Origin: Bacillota bacterium
GTDB taxonomy: Bacteria > Bacillota > Clostridia > Tissierellales > Sedimentibacteraceae
Length of the DNA: 7,134 nucleotides
NCBI GenBank assembly: GCA_023425285.1
Contig: JAFACY010000203.1
Span: 1-7,134, forward strand
Direction: 5' to 3'
The stretch's first letter is position 1; every line of letters begins with the position of its first letter. The notes beneath the pieces were generated by a model. That model was not told the origin of the DNA. It searched no databases and was given only the letters and a program-made list of their open reading frames with translations. This document shows, one piece after another, positions 6,223-7,134 of this stretch. The position numbers and the translations under genes are program-made.

Positions 6223-7134
6223 AGTACACCACTTCCCTTGCCGCTGATTATATATATGGGATTTTGTCCCATCATGAGGTCATATCTGCCCGCTTTTTTT
6301 GATTTTGCCACTGTTACGCTGACAATTTCCACATCCTCAAAGCTGTATTTTTCCATACAATTGATTGCTTCGTTCAGGCTTTGAAGTGTAATCGTGTTGA
6401 TAACCACATTGACATGCGGATTTTTATTTAAAACCGCATTTATTATTTCATCCATATTGCCGCTGCTTCCGCCTATAAAGCAGGCATCGGGCCTTGGCAG
6501 TCTTTCTAAAACCTCAGGGGCTGTCCCCTTAATAACTTCCATGTTGTATGTTTTGAATTTATCTATGTTCTGTTCTATGAGGTATGCCGCATCATCATCT
6601 CTTTCCACGGCATAAACTGTCCCGTTATTTAATTTTAAAGCAGCTTCAACAGATACCGAGCCTGTTCCGGCGCCGATATCGTATACGATATAGCCACTTT
6701 TCAGATTAAGCTTCCCGATACTTACAGTCCTCACTTCACTTTTGGTCATGGGAGCTTTACCCGTAATGAACTCATCATCCCTTATGGAGCGGTACGCTTC
6801 ATCTGCGAGGATATAGTCATCATTGTGTACTATCATAACCGTGAGACCGTCAAATTGCATTCCGGCTATGGTGCGTGCCTCATCCTCAACTATACGTTCA
6901 TTGTCATAGGATAAATTTTCTCCCACACTCACCTTCAGATGACCCAGACCCTTGCTTGTGAGAATTTCGCATATGCTGCCGGGACCGAAATCGGAGGAGG
7001 TGAGGATAAATATTTTTTTATTGAAAATAACGTTGGATATTATATTTAGATTTCTGCCGTGGGCACTGACATATTTTATGTCGTCCCAGGATATGTTCAG
7101 TCTTGATGAAAAATATTGGAGCGAGCTGATTGCC
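6219..7134 (-). CDS. cbiET: Fused cobalt-precorrin-7 C5- / cobalt-precorrin-6B C15-methyltransferase CbiET (5' end beyond right edge)
   Basis: The frame stays open from the TGA at 6219 to the right edge, giving about 304 residues. The first part (about 1-100 of the fragment) is the C-terminal half of CbiE, including SSLQYFSSRL, a WDDIKYVSAHGRN block, LTSSDFGPGSICEIL and the signature VGENLSYDNERIV. A complete CbiT domain follows: ITGKAPMTKSEVR, the SAM-binding motif DIGAGTGSVSVE (encoded near 6645-6680), then IGGSSGNMDEII and a C-terminal GRYDLMMGQNPIYIISGKG. CbiE methylates C5, while CbiT methylates C15 and decarboxylates the C12 acetate. The two are fused as in CobL. A GTG at 6932 could be mistaken for a start, but it lies inside the CbiE signature region and the upstream codons encode recognisable CbiE. 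About a hundred N-terminal residues should lie outside the window. The stop overlaps the cbiA start. Confidence 0.95.
   Translation of the reverse strand, partial: AISSLQYFSSRLNISWDDIKYVSAHGRNLNIISNVIFNKKIFILTSSDFGPGSICEILTSKGLGHLKVSVGENLSYDNERIVEDEARTIAGMQFDGLTVMIVHNDDYILADEAYRSIRDDEFITGKAPMTKSEVRTVSIGKLNLKSGYIVYDIGAGTGSVSVEAALKLNNGTVYAVERDDDAAYLIEQNIDKFKTYNMEVIKGTAPEVLERLPRPDACFIGGSSGNMDEIINAVLNKNPHVNVVINTITLQSLNEAINCMEKYSFEDVEIVSVTVAKSKKAGRYDLMMGQNPIYIISGKGSGVL

Noticed and set aside
1..7134. Cobalamin riboswitch, CRISPR, tRNA or mobile element
   Set aside because: Genes fill the window apart from gaps of about 25-32 bases, too short for a B12 riboswitch. No repeats, transposase or RNA gene were recognised on either strand. 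A riboswitch would be expected upstream of the operon, beyond the right edge.

Overview
The window is one continuous stretch of an anaerobic (early cobalt insertion) cobalamin biosynthesis operon. Every gene lies on the minus strand, so transcription runs from the right edge to the left. In transcription order the genes are: the 3' part of a fused cbiE-cbiT gene (open at the right edge), cbiA, cbiG, cbiC, cbiL, cbiH, an ABC-2 type transporter (ATPase, then permease), and the first 35 codons of a cbiK-type cobaltochelatase (cut by the left edge). The DNA is AT-rich, Shine-Dalgarno sites are strong, and GTG is used as well as ATG for starts. With the cbiK/cbiG/cbiET gene set this suggests an anaerobic Clostridia-type Firmicute. 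That placement is an inference from style and gene content; the species cannot be named from the window.

The genes are packed tightly. Several junctions overlap by 4 bases (cbiET/cbiA with GTGA, cbiL/cbiH with ATGA, ATPase/permease with ATGA). At cbiG/cbiC the stop and start codons abut, and the cbiA stop codon lies inside the cbiG ribosome binding site. The only gaps are about 25-32 bases (cbiC-cbiL, cbiH-ATPase, permease-cbiK). No terminator, promoter or riboswitch is visible inside, so the control region should lie upstream, beyond the right edge. No stretch over 300 bases lacks a gene.

The enzymes cover cobalt insertion into sirohydrochlorin (CbiK), C20 and C17 methylation with ring contraction (CbiL, CbiH), removal of the C20 fragment as acetaldehyde (CbiG), C5 and C15 methylation with decarboxylation (CbiET), methyl migration to cobyrinate (CbiC) and a,c-diamidation (CbiA). 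CbiF, CbiD and CbiJ, needed to join these steps, are not in the window and presumably lie outside it.

The main unexplained element is the two-gene ABC-2 transporter inserted between cbiH and cbiK. It is embedded and probably translationally coupled in the operon, but it does not look like the usual cobalt importers (CbiMNQO) or the B12 importer (BtuCDF). Its substrate cannot be read from the sequence. A cobalt- or tetrapyrrole-related role is a hypothesis based on context.

Three annotation corrections were made by reading the sequence. The cbiT reading frame continues upstream through cbiE to the right edge. The cbiG and cbiH starts are moved downstream to ATG codons with proper ribosome binding sites. 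A cbiK start was found in the first 107 bases.
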